The position numbers and the translations under genes are program-made. Shown piece by piece: positions 8,273-15,359 of a DNA stretch of 45,176 nt. Positions within the stretch are counted from its first letter, which is position 1. Each line of letters begins with the position of its first letter. This stretch comes from Lacrimispora amygdalina. Lineage in GTDB: Bacteria > Bacillota > Clostridia > Lachnospirales > Lachnospiraceae. A model generated the notes under the pieces. That model saw only the letters and a program-made list of their open reading frames with translations. It was not told the origin of the DNA and did not search any database. The stretch spans positions 1 to 45,176 of the forward strand of contig NZ_QOHO01000086.1 of assembly GCF_003432035.1 (NCBI RefSeq). Reading direction: 5' to 3'.

Positions 8273-8686
8273 TTACACTAAATCATTTAGTAGTTCCTTT
8301 AACTTTTTCAAAATCTTATTTCTTCGTTTGAACAAAGCCGGTGCTGATATTCCTTTTGATGTTGCTATCGAGCGAATAGACTCATCCTGATAGTAAAGTC
8401 TTTCTATGACTTCTCTTTCCTCATCATTTAACGAGTCAATCGCTTCTCTAACCCTGTCGATAAGCATCTTGGTTTCAACGATTTTTTCCAAATCGTAATT
8501 CTCATCGGCAATAGTATCCTCAAAGGAATATTCTGTGCTGAGGTCAGAAAAAAAGAGCAACTTGTGTTGTCTGTCAAGTCGCTCTAAATATCTTTCCCTA
8601 TTTGTAATTTGCCAGTAGCTTTTATAGACTTCTTGGTCTACTTCGATTTTTTCGTCTCCAACGAAAATGTAGTATTTCTTATCCAT
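8273..8686 (-). CDS. Sigma-70-like RNA polymerase sigma factor (region 4 type)
   Basis: A 137-residue protein. The last half (about 80-135) is a sigma region 4 helix-turn-helix: AIDSLNDEEREVIERLYYQ, then SIRSIATSKGISAPALFKRR and a Lys-rich last helix. Such small sigma-like proteins are usual in Tn916/Tn1549-type ICEs, where they turn on transfer or recombination genes. ATG 8686 is five A's after GGAGG. That ribosome site pairs with an upstream TCCTCC in a long hairpin (8691-8746), and an overlapping leader frame (8638-8763) crosses its start, so its translation is probably controlled. It follows two small regulators under the ImmR-like switch. Confidence 0.8.
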   Translation of the reverse strand: MDKKYYIFVGDEKIEVDQEVYKSYWQITNRERYLERLDRQHKLLFFSDLSTEYSFEDTIADENYDLEKIVETKMLIDRVREAIDSLNDEEREVIERLYYQDESIRSIATSKGISAPALFKRRNKILKKLKELLNDLV

Positions 8687-8763
8687 TTTTTCCTCCGTGT
8701 TCTTTTGAATTTGTTTGCTTGTAAAAATCCAAAAGAATGTGGAGGACTTCTTATCCTTTTCAT
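8638..8763 (-). CDS. Leader peptide overlapping the sigma-like gene start
   Basis: A 41-codon frame: AGGAGG, three bases, ATG at 8763, peptide MKRIRSPPHSFGFLQANKF..., then many Lys/Arg, stop TAG at 8638. It crosses the SD-hiding hairpin and the first 49 bases of the sigma-like gene in another frame. Its first seven residues match the eight-residue leader at 41877-41903 (MNRIRSPT), including the DNA AGGATAAGAAGTCC. It is short, so coding is inferred from the ribosome site and the repeated start. A ribosome translating it would open the stem over the sigma ribosome site. Confidence 0.55.
   Translation of the reverse strand: MKRIRSPPHSFGFLQANKFKRTRRKKWIRNTTFSLETKKSK
8691..8746 (-). promoter_or_regulatory. 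Hairpin that can sequester the sigma-factor ribosome site
   Basis: Arms TCCTCC + TTCTTTTG (minus strand, 8746-8741 and 8737-8730) pair with CAAAAGAA + GGAGGA (8707-8700 and 8696-8691), 14 bp with a symmetric 3x3 internal loop and a 22-base loop. The GGAGGA arm is the ribosome site of the gene starting at 8686. Confidence 0.65.
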
Positions 8764-8783
8764 AAGCCTCCTAAAAATGGGCA

Positions 8784-8819
8784 TAAAAAAAGACCATAAG
8801 TTTTTCACTTATGGTCTTT
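8784..8819 (-). terminator. Terminator or attenuator just before the leader peptide
   Basis: A perfect 13-bp stem (AAAGACCATAAGT, 8789-8801, with its complement at 8807-8819) with a five-base loop, followed on the minus strand by TTTTTTTATGCCC. It lies after the 71-aa gene and 10 bases before the AGGAGG of the leader peptide, so it can cut the sigma gene off from its operon promoter. Confidence 0.8.
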
Positions 8820-8896
8820 GCCCGTGATATTAAATTAGTTCCGTCCCACTATATACACTTTAGCATATATGAAGTTCGCTTAGAGTCCCCTCTTTG

Positions 8897-8973
8897 TCCG
8901 ATGATTGTCCGTAGGTACTCCGTCATTAGTCCGCAACAACTCCGTATTTTATCCGCCTTTTATCCGATAATTT
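8897..8973. repeat. Seven 11-bp iterons with TCCG/CGGA core
   Basis: TCCG starts at 8897, 8908, 8919, 8930, 8941, 8952 and 8963: seven copies with an exact 11-base step; the bases between vary. Four of the units overlap the end of the 71-aa gene, and 11 is not a multiple of three, so coding does not explain the period. Exact helical phasing suggests a DNA site for an array of one protein, like partition centromeres or replication iterons. Confidence 0.85.
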
Positions 8974-9141
8974 TTCTTTTAAGTCTTGCAGAGTCATAGT
9001 CGGACAAGCTTTTTCAGGTACCAGTAAAATCATACTGTCAGGCAACCCCTCAATACTGTCTACGATGTCATCATCTAACCTTTTCATAAGAAGAGCCACT
9101 TCATCTTTATTCCTCAAATCATATATGGGCATTATCTTCAT
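8926..9141 (-). CDS. Small regulator-operon protein, weakly Phd-like start
   Basis: A 71-residue protein. The N-terminus MKIMPIYDLRNKDE resembles Phd/YefM antitoxins (they begin with a similar P-DLRN strand), but the rest does not and no toxin gene follows. ATG 9141 has AAGGAG 7 bases upstream and overlaps the stop of the previous gene (ATGA). The last 16 codons lie in the 11-bp iteron array. It may bind that array or act with the neighbouring regulator; both are guesses from position. Confidence 0.6.
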   Translation of the reverse strand: MKIMPIYDLRNKDEVALLMKRLDDDIVDSIEGLPDSMILLVPEKACPTMTLQDLKEKLSDKRRIKYGVVAD

Positions 9142-9683
9142 CTCTGTTCTCCTTTCGATTTTTCATCACTGATTTCTTTTAAAAGAGTCGGAAGAGCGTA
9201 TCCCCAAAGTGCTATGCCCATAATGGCGATCGCTTCATTTTTCCGCTCGTAGAATGATGTCTTTTCTAATGCAACCTTTCTCATTATCTCCTCGTTTGAA
9301 TATTTATCACGGCTAAGATAAGAGTATTGAATTATCGTATAGTAGCACTGACCGTGAACAGGATATTCTTTTAACCTTATCAATGCACTGTCGATAATAT
9401 CAATCAGCCATTTCGTTTCAAAAAGATGTCTGACCCTTGCTTCAAAATCATCAAGGACTCTATCGGGAGCAAAACTTTCCAGATATGAAAGTGCCTCTCC
9501 CAAATCACTCCCATAGGTTACTTCCTGCTCGCAGACAAGGCACTGTGCCGTATTTTTTACTGACCAAACGACATTTCTGTATATCGAAAGTACGGCTTTT
9601 GCTTTCAGTTTGGTCGGTAAAAAAGAAAGCTCATGACTCTCATAGAGCCTTTCCAATTCCCTAAGCATTTTCCCCTTCGCCAT
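9138..9683 (-). CDS. Putative sigma-like / ArpU-like transcription regulator
   Basis: A 181-residue, mostly helical protein. A conserved-looking end (about 125-170) reads YLSRDKYSNEEIMRKVALE, then TSFYERKNEAIAIMGIALWG. This is the layout of region 4-like late regulators of the ArpU/RinA kind found in Bacillota phages and ICEs. A CLVCEQ pair at about 48-51 has no partner pair. GAGGTGAGG stands before ATG 9683. It is first in the operon driven by the leftward promoter at 9793-9821, upstream of the 71-aa and sigma-like genes, which suggests an activation cascade. Confidence 0.6.
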   Translation of the reverse strand: MAKGKMLRELERLYESHELSFLPTKLKAKAVLSIYRNVVWSVKNTAQCLVCEQEVTYGSDLGEALSYLESFAPDRVLDDFEARVRHLFETKWLIDIIDSALIRLKEYPVHGQCYYTIIQYSYLSRDKYSNEEIMRKVALEKTSFYERKNEAIAIMGIALWGYALPTLLKEISDEKSKGEQR

Positions 9684-9741
9684 CTGCCCTCACCTCGCTT
9701 TGTTTCCCATGTATTTCTTAAAACTTACCGCAAAATATTCA

Positions 9742-9770
9742 TTGCATTTAAGTTCTTCAGATGTTATAAT
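9742..9770 (+). promoter_or_regulatory. Rightward promoter for the ImmR/ImmA-like pair
   Basis: TTGCAT (9742-9747), a 17-base spacer and TATAAT (9765-9770). Transcription would begin near 9777 and leave a ~100-base leader before the ATG at 9878. Confidence 0.65.
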
Positions 9771-9863
9771 AAGTGTACTTAAGTTCTATTTAATTATACA
9801 CAAAGAAAAAGAGAAAAGCAAGTACCTAAATTCACTTTATATTTTTTAGGTGAACTTAGGTTC
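9744..9863. promoter_or_regulatory. Four palindromic repressor boxes (consensus GAACTTAAGTTC)
   Basis: Twelve-base boxes at 9744-9755 (GCATTTAAGTTC), 9775-9786 (GTACTTAAGTTC), 9822-9833 (GTACCTAAATTC) and 9852-9863 (GAACTTAGGTTC). The first overlaps the rightward promoter, the second covers both start points, the third touches the leftward -35 and the fourth lies just before the repressor ribosome site. Confidence 0.65.
9793..9821 (-). promoter_or_regulatory. Leftward promoter for the regulator-sigma operon
   Basis: On the minus strand TTGCTT (9821-9816), a 17-base spacer and TATAAT (9798-9793). The start would be near 9786, so it faces the rightward promoter and the two transcripts overlap by about ten bases. 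Confidence 0.65.
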
Positions 9864-9877
9864 AATAGGAGGATAAA

Positions 9878-10279
9878 ATGAACTTTGGAGAAAAAGTGAG
9901 AAGCTTTAGAACCGAAAACGACTACACCCAGGACGAATTTGCAAAACTTATCGGCGTAAGCAAAAGAACGCTGCTTTTGTATGAGCAAGGGAAAAGATAC
10001 CCGAAGCAAAAGGAAGTCTATGAAAAAATAGCCGAGGTTATGGGCTGCGATTATAACTTTCTTATGACGGAGGAAGATGAATTTTTGGAAGAAGTTTCTA
10101 ACAGATACGGCACAACGGAAGTTGCAAAAGTCAGAGCTTTAGCCGAGGGAGTAAGCAGTATGTTTGCAGGCGGTACTTTACCCGAAGAAGATATGGAAGA
10201 AGCATTCCAGGCAATCACAAGAGCCTACTGGAAAGCAAAAGATATTAACAAGAAATATGGTAAGAAGAAAGATAAATAA
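9878..10279 (+). CDS. XRE-family repressor, ImmR-like
   Basis: A 133-residue protein with an N-terminal HTH_3 domain (about 6-60: TQDEFAKLIGVSKRTLLLYE, then GKRYPKQKEVYEKIAEVM) and a C-terminal part with AITRAYWKAKDINKKYGKKK. The gene before an ImmA-type protease, 9 bases apart, makes the ImmR role likely: in ICEBs1 ImmR represses the excision/transfer genes until ImmA cleaves it. AGGAGG is 7 bases before ATG 9878. Palindromic boxes around both nearby promoters suggest autorepression and control of the leftward operon. Confidence 0.85.
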   Translation: MNFGEKVRSFRTENDYTQDEFAKLIGVSKRTLLLYEQGKRYPKQKEVYEKIAEVMGCDYNFLMTEEDEFLEEVSNRYGTTEVAKVRALAEGVSSMFAGGTLPEEDMEEAFQAITRAYWKAKDINKKYGKKKDK

Positions 10280-10288
10280 AGGTGAGCT

Positions 10289-10849
10289 ATGACAAACGAT
10301 TGGATATACGAAAAAGCCAATGCTTTGGTCAGAAAGTATTTTACTCGTGATCCTTTTGAGCTTGCCAAAGACCTCAATATTCATCTTGAAGTAATGAACA
10401 ACATGACTCATCTTCTTGGAATGTATCAGGTCATACAGAAAAACCGTTTTATCTTTCTTTCCGCAGATTTACATCCAAGTATCAGGAAAGTTGTCTTAGC
10501 TCATGAGATTGGACACGACCAACTTCATAGAAATTACGCAAAGGCAAATGCCTTTCACGAGGTTTCTATCTTCAGAGAATTAGGTTGCCACGAAATAGAA
10601 GCAAATATTTTTGCGGCTCATCTTCTGATTAATGATAAAGAAATCATACGGCTTTTAGAAAATGAAGATGTATCGGATCGCTCTCTTGCTAATGAGCTGG
10701 GCGTGGAAATCAACCTTGTAAACTTGAAAATATCTGAGTTATACAAGATGGGCATACTTTCCTCTTCCAGATACAATATCGAAAGACCGAGAACAGAATT
10801 TCTGAAAGACTATAACCCCATAAGAGATAGAGATAATTCGACTTATTAA
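10289..10849 (+). CDS. ImmA/IrrE-type zinc metallopeptidase
   Basis: A 186-residue protein with the zinc site AHEIGH (His72, Glu73, His76) and the third ligand region HEIEANIFAAHLL (Glu104). ImmA/IrrE proteases cut the cognate XRE repressor to derepress a mobile element after DNA damage or cell signals. The ribosome site is AAAGGTGAG just upstream of ATG 10289, and the gene follows the XRE repressor by 9 bases. The last third (about 125-186) is family-typical and the length is normal. Partner and trigger are inferred from ICEBs1. Confidence 0.88.
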   Translation: MTNDWIYEKANALVRKYFTRDPFELAKDLNIHLEVMNNMTHLLGMYQVIQKNRFIFLSADLHPSIRKVVLAHEIGHDQLHRNYAKANAFHEVSIFRELGCHEIEANIFAAHLLINDKEIIRLLENEDVSDRSLANELGVEINLVNLKISELYKMGILSSSRYNIERPRTEFLKDYNPIRDRDNSTY

Positions 10850-10865
10850 AAGCTCTCAAAGGACG

Positions 10866-10894
10866 CTGACAAATAATTCTATGCAGGATATAAT
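10866..10894 (+). promoter_or_regulatory. Promoter of the mobilisation operon
   Basis: CTGACA (10866-10871), a 17-base spacer and TATAAT (10889-10894). It gives a ~185-base leader before MobC with four hairpins. Confidence 0.7.
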
Positions 10895-10929
10895 AACTAA
10901 CAAAACTCAATACTCGCTTAACGCTTAAT

Positions 10930-11053
10930 CTACAAATCATTCTTTTGTAGCAAGCACAGTCTTTGGATAGCCAAAGACGGAAAAATCGATGAAGCAGGAA
11001 CCCGACCCTGCTTCTTTTTTTATCAATTTTTAGCTTGTTAGGGAGAACCCTAA
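10930..11053 (+). other. Candidate origin of transfer (hairpin cluster before relaxase)
   Basis: Four inverted repeats in 124 bases: CTACAAA/TTTGTAG (10930-10950), GTCTTTGG/CCAAAGAC (10959-10978), GAAGCAGG/CCTGCTTC (10991-11014) and TTAGGG/CCCTAA (11038-11053). They lie directly before mobC and the relaxase, the usual oriT place. The CCCTAAGACCCCG stretch beside the last repeat is the best nick candidate. The position supports this; the nick site is not proven. Confidence 0.45.
10991..11021 (+). terminator. Terminator-like hairpin in the mob leader
   Basis: Stem GAAGCAGG/CCTGCTTC (8 bp, 10991-10998 with 11007-11014) followed by seven T's. It stands between the mob promoter and MobC, so it is an attenuator unless read through, or it ends an earlier transcript. 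Confidence 0.7.
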
Positions 11054-11085
11054 GACCCCGAAATACACCGAAAGGAGACGAAATT

Positions 11086-11445
11086 ATGGAAAACAGAGAA
11101 AGAAATATTCAGCTAATCGTAAGAGTTAATGAAAAAGAAAAGGCACTTTTTGAAAAGAAACGAAAACTTGCTAAGTGCAAAAATATGAACCTTTTTATTA
11201 GAAAATGCGTTCTTGAAAAGGAGATTTATCAGGTTGATTTACAGCCCTTTGCAGATTTGCAGGGACTTCTTTATAACGCTACAAGCAACATCAATCAGAT
11301 TGCAAAACGAGTGAATTCTACAGGAATTATCTATAGCGATGACATCAATGATATGAAAAACCAGATAGACCACATTTCAAAAGAGATATGGCAAATTCAC
11401 TCTCTTCTGCTTGGAAGAACTGCCGAAACTGGAGATGATAAGTAA
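11086..11445 (+). CDS. MobC-like relaxosome accessory protein
   Basis: A 119-residue protein that begins like a ribbon-helix-helix (RNIQLIVRVNEKEKALFEKK) and carries the MobC signature LLYNATSNINQIAKRVNSTG at about 65-84. MobC proteins bind oriT and help the relaxase nick it. ATG 11086 is chosen because AAAGGAG lies 8 bases upstream; the TTG at 11035 has no ribosome site. The stop overlaps the relaxase start (TAATG), so both are coupled. Confidence 0.85.
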   Translation: MENRERNIQLIVRVNEKEKALFEKKRKLAKCKNMNLFIRKCVLEKEIYQVDLQPFADLQGLLYNATSNINQIAKRVNSTGIIYSDDINDMKNQIDHISKEIWQIHSLLLGRTAETGDDK

Positions 11446-12776
11446 TGGCAATAACAAAAATTCACCCTATAAAATCTACGCTTAATTTGGCGATTGACTA
11501 TATAACCAATGCCGAAAAGACGGATGAAAAAATCCTAATCAGCACCAATAAATGCCACACAGCTTCCGCTCACACACAATTTTTAAGGCGAAGAGAAGAA
11601 AATAATATAAGAGGTTCTGTACTTGCAAGACATCTTATTCAATCGTTCTTGCCGGGCGAAGCTACGCCTGAAATGGCACATCAAATTGGTCTGGAACTTT
11701 GCAACAGAATACTTAAAGATGAGTATGAATTTATCCTCTCTACCCACATTGACAAAGGACATATCCACAACCATATCATCTTTAATAATGTAAATATGGT
11801 AACGGGCAAATGCTATCAGTCCAACAAGAGAAGCTATCATCAAATCCGTTATCAAAGCGATAACCTATGTAAAGAAAATAGCCTGTCAGTCATTGACGAA
11901 TACTACGAAAGATTTAAGAAAAAGTATAGGACGAACGGCAAATCCTGGTATGAAAATGAGCAAGCTAAAAACGGAACTTCTTGGAAAAGCAAGCTTCAGT
12001 TTGATATTGACAGAATGATAAAACAGTCAAAAGACTGGGACGAATTCTTGAAAAAGATGGCGGATCTCGGCTATCAAATCAAGTACGGTAAGCACATCGC
12101 TTTTAAGCATAAAGACAAGGAAAGATTTACAAGAGCAAAAACTATCGGAGAAGATTATACGGAAGCCAGACTTAAAGATAGACTTTTGGAAAATGAAAAC
12201 AAAAAGACTTTCACAGTTAAAAAGCGTATTGGAAATATCATTGATATTGCTAACAATGAAAAGGCACAATCAAGCAAGGGATATGAATTCTGGGCTACAA
12301 AACACAACCTGCAAGTAGCTTCAGATACTGTTATTTTAATGCGTGAAAAAGGCTTTAAGTCTCTTGCTCAGCTTGATGATTTTATTAAAAAAAGTGCAGA
12401 CAAAAGGCAAAGCCTACAGGACGAAATTAAGGTACTTGACGAGAAAATAGCTACCCTTTCCGCTACTATGGAGCAAGTCCATACTATAACGAAATACCGC
12501 CAAATTTATCAGGCATATAAGAAAGATCCTACCGACAAAGCCTTTGCCGGTGAACATAAATCAGAAATCCGTTTATATAAAAAAGCCCTTACCGACCTTA
12601 AAACATCCTACTCTAAAATGCCAAATTCCAAGCAGATTTTTGAGGAGCTTGAACCCTTAAACGAAAAAAAGAATACCCTTATGCAAGAGTATTCTTCATC
12701 CAAATCTGAGATGACCGAACTTTATCAAATTAGAAAAAATTACGAGAAATATATGTGGAAAGAGATGGAGAGGTGA
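11445..12776 (+). CDS. Conjugative relaxase, VirD2/MobP type
   Basis: A 443-residue relaxase. The likely nicking Tyr is Tyr19 in LAIDYITNA. The metal site is HIDKGHIHNHIIFN (His101, 106, 108, 110), preceded by the ARHLIQSF motif. The N-terminal ~270 residues are the relaxase domain. After about residue 300 comes a Lys-rich, coiled-coil tail. It nicks oriT, stays bound to the 5' end and leads the strand to VirD4. It is the only + strand transfer gene pair and faces the defence island. Confidence 0.92.
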   Translation: MAITKIHPIKSTLNLAIDYITNAEKTDEKILISTNKCHTASAHTQFLRRREENNIRGSVLARHLIQSFLPGEATPEMAHQIGLELCNRILKDEYEFILSTHIDKGHIHNHIIFNNVNMVTGKCYQSNKRSYHQIRYQSDNLCKENSLSVIDEYYERFKKKYRTNGKSWYENEQAKNGTSWKSKLQFDIDRMIKQSKDWDEFLKKMADLGYQIKYGKHIAFKHKDKERFTRAKTIGEDYTEARLKDRLLENENKKTFTVKKRIGNIIDIANNEKAQSSKGYEFWATKHNLQVASDTVILMREKGFKSLAQLDDFIKKSADKRQSLQDEIKVLDEKIATLSATMEQVHTITKYRQIYQAYKKDPTDKAFAGEHKSEIRLYKKALTDLKTSYSKMPNSKQIFEELEPLNEKKNTLMQEYSSSKSEMTELYQIRKNYEKYMWKEMER

Positions 12777-12796
12777 CTATCACTTCATCTCTTTTT
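12761..12796 (+). terminator. Terminator between relaxase and CBASS genes
   Basis: AGAGATG (12761-12767) pairs with CATCTCT (12786-12792), with an inner GTGA/TCAC stem, followed by TTTTTG. It overlaps the relaxase stop and ends its transcript where the island genes converge. Confidence 0.6.
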
Positions 12797-13565
12797 GATT
12801 TGCATATATTAAATAACTATCCCTAATATCAATCCATTCCTTGCTTAAAGCATTGTTCAGATTGCAAAATAGCCTTTCAGAAAGAATGATTTTCGATTCA
12901 AATACGGCGTTTTCATAGAGTAGTAACACTTCTATTATTTGTGGTAAAATTACACTTGCTTTCGCTGAATGCTTTTCATATGAATTACATATTTCGTTTG
13001 CTTTCTCATACACATCTTCAGATGACTCTTTAAGAGAATTCAACATAATAGCTCTATCAAAAAAACTGCTGGATACTATAAAGCTTAGCAGTAATGATGA
13101 GTAATCATCCATCCCGCTAATAAAAAGTTTTAATACAAAGAATAAAAAAGCAACAACTGATAAAAGATAATATGGAAATGACATTTTAGCTGCTATACGA
13201 GATGTGAATAGGGAATTCTCGTGTATGTTCGCCAATAACTTTATTTCCTCTTTTGATATAGAAGCATTATTATAATAAGGTTCACTATTATAGTTTGGAA
13301 TTCTTTTTTCATTAAAACTATTATCAATAAGCCCCGTTTCTCTAATCCGATGCCCTTTATCAAAAAAAACATTTTTGTAATGTGATGACATATATTCGAC
13401 CACTAATACTACGCCTACTATAGAAAGAAAAATCTTAGCAGGTATAATCAATGTTACGCCCTGAAAAATAGCTAATGCAAATGCCAGCACACCGAAAACA
13501 TCTTGACCTATTGCAAATCTTTTTGAAATAATAAAATCTTTATTCTGAGGATTTTCTGCTGACAT
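12780..13565 (-). CDS. Predicted CBASS membrane effector (four TM segments)
   Basis: A 261-residue protein (264 from ATG 13574). Hydrophobic segments lie about 26-44, 47-62, 134-153 and 158-172 of the longer form, in two pairs around a soluble part. That part has a conserved-looking stretch (HRIRETGLIDNSF, then YYNN, then HENSLFTSRIA). The tail is helical. The place, last in an operon with a CD-NTase and an E2-like protein, makes a membrane-breaking effector very likely; I cannot assign it to S-4TM or another named class with certainty. ATG 13565 suits the GAAGG site better than ATG 13574. Its start overlaps the E2 end. Confidence 0.7.
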   Translation of the reverse strand: MSAENPQNKDFIISKRFAIGQDVFGVLAFALAIFQGVTLIIPAKIFLSIVGVVLVVEYMSSHYKNVFFDKGHRIRETGLIDNSFNEKRIPNYNSEPYYNNASISKEEIKLLANIHENSLFTSRIAAKMSFPYYLLSVVAFLFFVLKLFISGMDDYSSLLLSFIVSSSFFDRAIMLNSLKESSEDVYEKANEICNSYEKHSAKASVILPQIIEVLLLYENAVFESKIILSERLFCNLNNALSKEWIDIRDSYLIYANQKEMK

Positions 13566-14205
13566 TTTTACCATCCTTCGTTAATATCATATATGCTTCT
13601 GTTATAAATTCATTCTTATACGAAGCATTTTTTATAATAGGCAACATATATTTTCCGTGACAATCTCTAAGCTTTTTACCCGAACCGCAAAGACACGGAA
13701 TATGACCTCTATATTTGTCCTCATAAATCATAATTACCATCTTCTTGTATTGATCTTTGGTCAACTTCAAATCATTTAAATAATAATCTAGTAACCCTTT
13801 ATATCCGTGTTTTCTGTCACCAAATGGATAAGTATTGTATTTTTCAAACCAATCCAAGGTGTATATAAAAGCATTCACAAACTTCTTGATAAAAGCTATC
13901 AAAGACGGGTTTTCATTTAAAAAATATATCATTTCACCTATTGTAGCCAAACAAACATTACCATCCTGATAAATATGTTCTATATGTTCTGGATAATCAG
14001 ATACATAAAACTTTGGAATGCTATTGGGAAAGTTTTTTTGAACTATGAGCTTAATATTTCTTTCGCCTTGAGCAATATGTCCATCATAATCCAGGGAGTA
14101 TTTATATACCCCTTGGATTATCCACTCTATATCATTTTCAACCATTATTAATCTCGGCTGACTATCTAATATTTGTTTGACTTCATAACTCAATCCATAA
14201 CTCAT
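13540..14205 (-). CDS. E2-like protein of short type II CBASS with C-terminal SEC-C motif
   Basis: A 221-residue protein. Residues about 30-140 follow the bacterial E2-like fold: a FPNSIPKFYV strand, EHIEHIYQDGNVCLATIG with candidate active Cys85, and WFEKYNTYPFGDRKHGYKG. In type II CBASS the E2/Cap2 part conjugates the CD-NTase C-terminus to targets and primes its activity. Short type II systems have E2 without E1 or JAB, and neither is present here. A SEC-C zinc motif, CLCGSGKKLRDCHG (Cys171, Cys173, Cys182, His183), follows the E2 part. ATG 14205 begins one base past the CD-NTase stop. Confidence 0.82.
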   Translation of the reverse strand: MSYGLSYEVKQILDSQPRLIMVENDIEWIIQGVYKYSLDYDGHIAQGERNIKLIVQKNFPNSIPKFYVSDYPEHIEHIYQDGNVCLATIGEMIYFLNENPSLIAFIKKFVNAFIYTLDWFEKYNTYPFGDRKHGYKGLLDYYLNDLKLTKDQYKKMVIMIYEDKYRGHIPCLCGSGKKLRDCHGKYMLPIIKNASYKNEFITEAYMILTKDGKNVSRKSSE

Positions 14206-14206
14206 A

Positions 14207-15313
14207 CTACTTCTTCCAAGGTTTTGTAGGTGTAATTATTGTAGGCGTTTCAAAAGTTTCTGCAAATACTCTTGTGTTAATATCATTGTGAATACTTTGT
14301 TTGAATTTTCGTTCATCCTCAATATTCATAAAGTCGTTTAATGCCGAAATCCATTTACCCATATTACTCAGCCTATTATCTGTATATCGTTCAATAAGAT
14401 TTTCTCTTAAATCAACTGGATTTAATATTTTGCCATCCTGCATTAGAGATATAGTTTTATTACTAAATCCAACAATAAAAGCATTTACTATGTCTGAAAC
14501 CGATAAAAGCCATTCGTTTTTTATGCTGTCTGCAACTAAAGCTGAGATTAAAATTGACGATGGCTTGTCTCCCCTCAATTTGCTTCTGTCATAATAAATA
14601 TCTCTATGTCTCTTTATAAACTGGACAGCTCTTTGCAAACTTGATCTATAGTAGTAAGTTGGTATTTTCTCTGCACTTGCAAACACCATCCTTATGTCGT
14701 ATGGCAAATTATTGTATTGCTCTGATTTCATATCAGTACTTAAATGCTTATTACTAATTTCCAAAAACCAATCACCAAATCCGAGAGGATTACTGGTAAG
14801 CCAATCATAGTCAGATGATTCTTTATTTGTTATGGCAACAGTTTTCCGTGCATTTGAATACGAAACTCCCGAGTTAATAATGTCGTTCTTTATCGAAATA
14901 TCTTCGTCAACTGATGGGACAATATCCAAAGAAAATCCAACACCATCAGCTACTTCTGCATATTTTAGCGTCCAGCAATTTCTATCTTCTTTTTCTAACT
15001 TATCGGAATAAATTCCACTTTCTTTTATACAATTTCCAACATCATTTTTTACACTTTTTGCATTAGTGTCTTCCTTTTTTCTTTTCAATATCGCCAATAC
15101 ATCTAAATCATAATCATGTTCTTTACCATCACGGTATGGGCGTATCGTTGTACCTATCAAAAATGAACCCTGTGGATAAAAATCAGAATCCAAACCTTGT
15201 TCATCTAAGTATTTTGATAAGGCATCATACTTATCTCTAGCATTTTTCTCCATAGTTGGAGATAAATCCAAATCAGATAATGATTTCAATATATCTTTAT
15301 CTCTGTTCAACAT
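14207..15313 (-). CDS. CD-NTase (cGAS/DncV-like nucleotidyltransferase), CBASS sensor
   Basis: A 368-residue protein of the CD-NTase family. The nucleotidyltransferase core has QGSFLIGTTIRP (Gly49, Ser50) and DYDLDVL with Asp69 and Asp71; the third acid is Asp130 in FSLDIVP. On phage infection such enzymes make cyclic di- or trinucleotides which switch on the effector. The C-terminus is PTIITPTKPWKK, a flexible tail of the kind that E2/Cap2 proteins modify in type II systems. The ribosome site AGGAGG is 8 bases before ATG. It follows res by 46 bases with no terminator, so it may share the type III RM transcript. The product nucleotide cannot be read. Confidence 0.9.
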   Translation of the reverse strand: MLNRDKDILKSLSDLDLSPTMEKNARDKYDALSKYLDEQGLDSDFYPQGSFLIGTTIRPYRDGKEHDYDLDVLAILKRKKEDTNAKSVKNDVGNCIKESGIYSDKLEKEDRNCWTLKYAEVADGVGFSLDIVPSVDEDISIKNDIINSGVSYSNARKTVAITNKESSDYDWLTSNPLGFGDWFLEISNKHLSTDMKSEQYNNLPYDIRMVFASAEKIPTYYYRSSLQRAVQFIKRHRDIYYDRSKLRGDKPSSILISALVADSIKNEWLLSVSDIVNAFIVGFSNKTISLMQDGKILNPVDLRENLIERYTDNRLSNMGKWISALNDFMNIEDERKFKQSIHNDINTRVFAETFETPTIITPTKPWKK

Positions 15314-15359
15314 TTTTAATTCCTCCTAAAAATATATACATCATAGTGCAATTATTTCT

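Noticed and set aside
8690-8820. tet(M)-type leader attenuation as seen in Tn916
   Set aside because: There is hairpin-leader architecture, but no tetracycline resistance gene or tet(M) leader peptide in this window.
8609-8827. Plus-strand frame of 72 codons opposite the sigma leader
   Set aside because: It is the complement of a symmetric hairpin region and the leader frame; its composition is low-complexity and no ribosome site precedes it.
8926-9141. Antitoxin (Phd/YefM) call for the 71-aa protein
   Set aside because: Only the first dozen residues look alike, the rest does not match and no toxin gene is adjacent.
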